Shown here: positions 62,797 to 64,000 of the stretch, in pieces | How positions within the stretch are numbered: position 1 is the first letter of the stretch | Layout of the letters: each line of letters starts with the position of its first letter | Assembly: GCA_012270975.1 (NCBI GenBank) | Contig: JAAXHH010000129.1 | Location: forward strand, 231,154-295,153 | Length of the DNA stretch: 64,000 bases | From: Candidatus Latescibacterota bacterium | GTDB taxonomy: Bacteria > JAAXHH01 | Reading direction: 5' to 3' | Notes under the pieces: model-generated | What the model was told of the DNA's origin: nothing | The model's input: the letters and a program-made list of their open reading frames with translations, nothing else | Databases searched by the model: none | Position numbers and translations under genes: made by a program

Positions 62797-64000
62797 GTGG
62801 AAACTGAAGTAGTTTTAGGAAACGACGACGAAGAAATCGAGGTGGAAGATTCTGCTACTCCAACCGATCTGGATGGATATTTCACCCAGAGCGCGTTCAG
62901 GATGGTCTACCAAACCAACAACTATTTTTGCCTCAAATCCATGATCTTATAGACAAAGGCGAAGTACTAAACCTACGACCGGCATATCAAAGGCGTCTTA
63001 GATGGTCGGTTCGCCAGAAATCAAAATTAATTGAATCCCTTTTACTGAACATCCCCATCCCTCCAGTTTTTCTGTATGAAAGCACCGAAGCAAGGTATGA
63101 AGTAATGGACGGTCAACAACGTCTGAATACAGTACGTGAGTTTATTGCTGGCGAATTCTCTTTGACTGGGTTACCCGTCCTCATTCCTCTTAACAACCTT
63201 CATTACAGTGATTTCCCACCGCGCATAAAACGTGCCCTAGATAGATCTAGCCTTTCTGCGATTGTCCTACTTCTTCAAGGTGAAACGACAGAATCTACTT
63301 CCCAACGATTGACTATGATGGAGATACGCAGGTTTATATTTGACCGTCTGAACACAGGTGGTACTAAACTGAATTCACAGGAAATTAGAAATGCTTTAAA
63401 TCCTGGTGTACTGAATGACTCATTGATCGAGATATCACGTTTTAAACTCTTCACAGAGGTATTTGACATTCCGCCACATATCGAAAGCAAATCGAATGAC
63501 TACTTTGAATACGAGGAAAGACAAAAGAATACACTATTTTCAACAATGCGAGACTGTGAGTTAGTTCTCAGGTATTTTGCTTTAAAGAATGACGAAACCA
63601 TTCGGGGATCCATGAAATCAATGCTCGATCGAGCTATGGAACTTAAGCTAGAACCTGAAGATGCAGAAACCATCATTGAAAACTTTAAGAGTAGGTTCGA
63701 GTTTATATACAACCTTTTCGACGGGAAGCCGTTTCGTTTACCTGCAGATGAGAAGGGGCGTGTAAGGGTTTCCGCGGCAATCTACGACGCTTCAATGGTT
63801 GCTATAAATGATCTATGGAAGTATCGTGAAGAGATCAAAGTTGACAAGGAGAACATCCAGCAACGTATGAAAGAAGCAATGAAAAATGACGATCAGTTGG
63901 TCATACTAACTGGTCAGCAAAATACTGCCAAAGCGGTTCGTAGTAGGATAAGTTTAATGCGACGTATAATGCTACCTCTGGAGTTGACCCGGTTTAATGG
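62797..64000 (+). pseudogene. DUF262 domain protein, frameshifted and cut by the window end
   Basis: GTG at 62797 follows an aaagg site and opens a frame ending ...RMVYQTNNYFCLKSMIL at a TAG (62950). The continuation lies one frame over: from 62928 it reads LPQIHDLIDKGEVL and is open to the window end for about 357 codons. The join falls at a run of five T (62925-62929); six would restore YFLPQI, typical of the family. Motifs: RPAYQRRLRW, VMDGQQRLNT (DUF262 DGQQR core), RLNTGGTKLNSQEIRN. DUF262 proteins are related to GmrSD-type restriction enzymes and occur in defence islands. AT-rich, unlike the rest of the window. Confidence 0.8.

Overview
High-GC bacterial chromosome window with dense coding, short intergenic gaps and frequent GTG/TTG starts. 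Lipid A and outer-membrane genes (fabZ, lpxA, a DUF5916-type barrel) indicate a diderm cell, and mqnE/mqnC/mqnA show menaquinone made by the futalosine route. Five PhyH-type Fe/2-oxoglutarate oxygenase genes, plus M81, ThuA, VOC and Gfo/Idh/MocA proteins, fit an uncultured FCB-group lineage such as Latescibacterota or a related Gemmatimonadota-like bacterium. That assignment is inference from gene content only; there is no rRNA or tRNA gene in the window.

Layout. 1-1399: end of a lipid A operon (lpxC-like end, fabZ, lpxA) coupled by GTGA overlaps. 1511-4597: an unknown toroid-like protein and a secreted M20 amidohydrolase. 4623-11033 (minus strand): a compact run of two PhyH paralogues, a TPP-dependent enzyme, an M81 MlrC-like hydrolase, a DMT exporter and an unknown protein; this looks like an uncharacterised catabolic or detoxification unit. 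11207-17613: a coiled-coil membrane protein, a redoxin, a DsbD-type reductase and the DUF5916 protein. 17825-24925: a lipid methyltransferase-like protein, a three-gene Nat-type ABC system (one subunit fused to a CPBP protease), a PhyH protein, and a ribbon-helix-helix/SPFH pair with a promoter and palindrome in front. 25121-31693: 1-Cys peroxiredoxin, ThuA, PhyH, purT and a split-alpha transhydrogenase (pntA1-pntA2-pntB). 32047-37165: PhyH with a class III aminotransferase, convergent with a haem operon in which a HemD-like domain is fused to HemE, followed by protoporphyrinogen oxidase. 37360-48637: Gfo/Idh/MocA, rsmI, mobA, a TPR protein, a site-2 protease, an acyl-CoA synthetase, two class V PLP enzymes, an orphan IorA-like TPP enzyme and a STAS protein. 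48721-58569: mqnE-mqnC-mqnA-DUF362, a decayed ubiD fragment, a VOC dioxygenase, an unknown protein, an NCS2 permease with an RsbW-like tail, a YciI protein and an intact UbiD decarboxylase. 58905-62616: a SelA-like PLP enzyme and Tex. 62797-64000: an AT-rich segment with a frameshifted DUF262 gene running off the window, possibly the edge of an acquired island.

How they work together. Quinone (mqn genes, with the UbiD protein as a candidate decarboxylase), haem (hemE fusion, PPOX) and NADPH supply (pntAB) serve a respiratory, probably oxygen-using cell; peroxiredoxin, redoxin and DsbD handle thiol and peroxide chemistry. The PhyH, VOC and PLP enzymes suggest oxidative breakdown or tailoring of small organic molecules. 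No CRISPR array, tRNA, rRNA, prophage or insertion sequence was seen.
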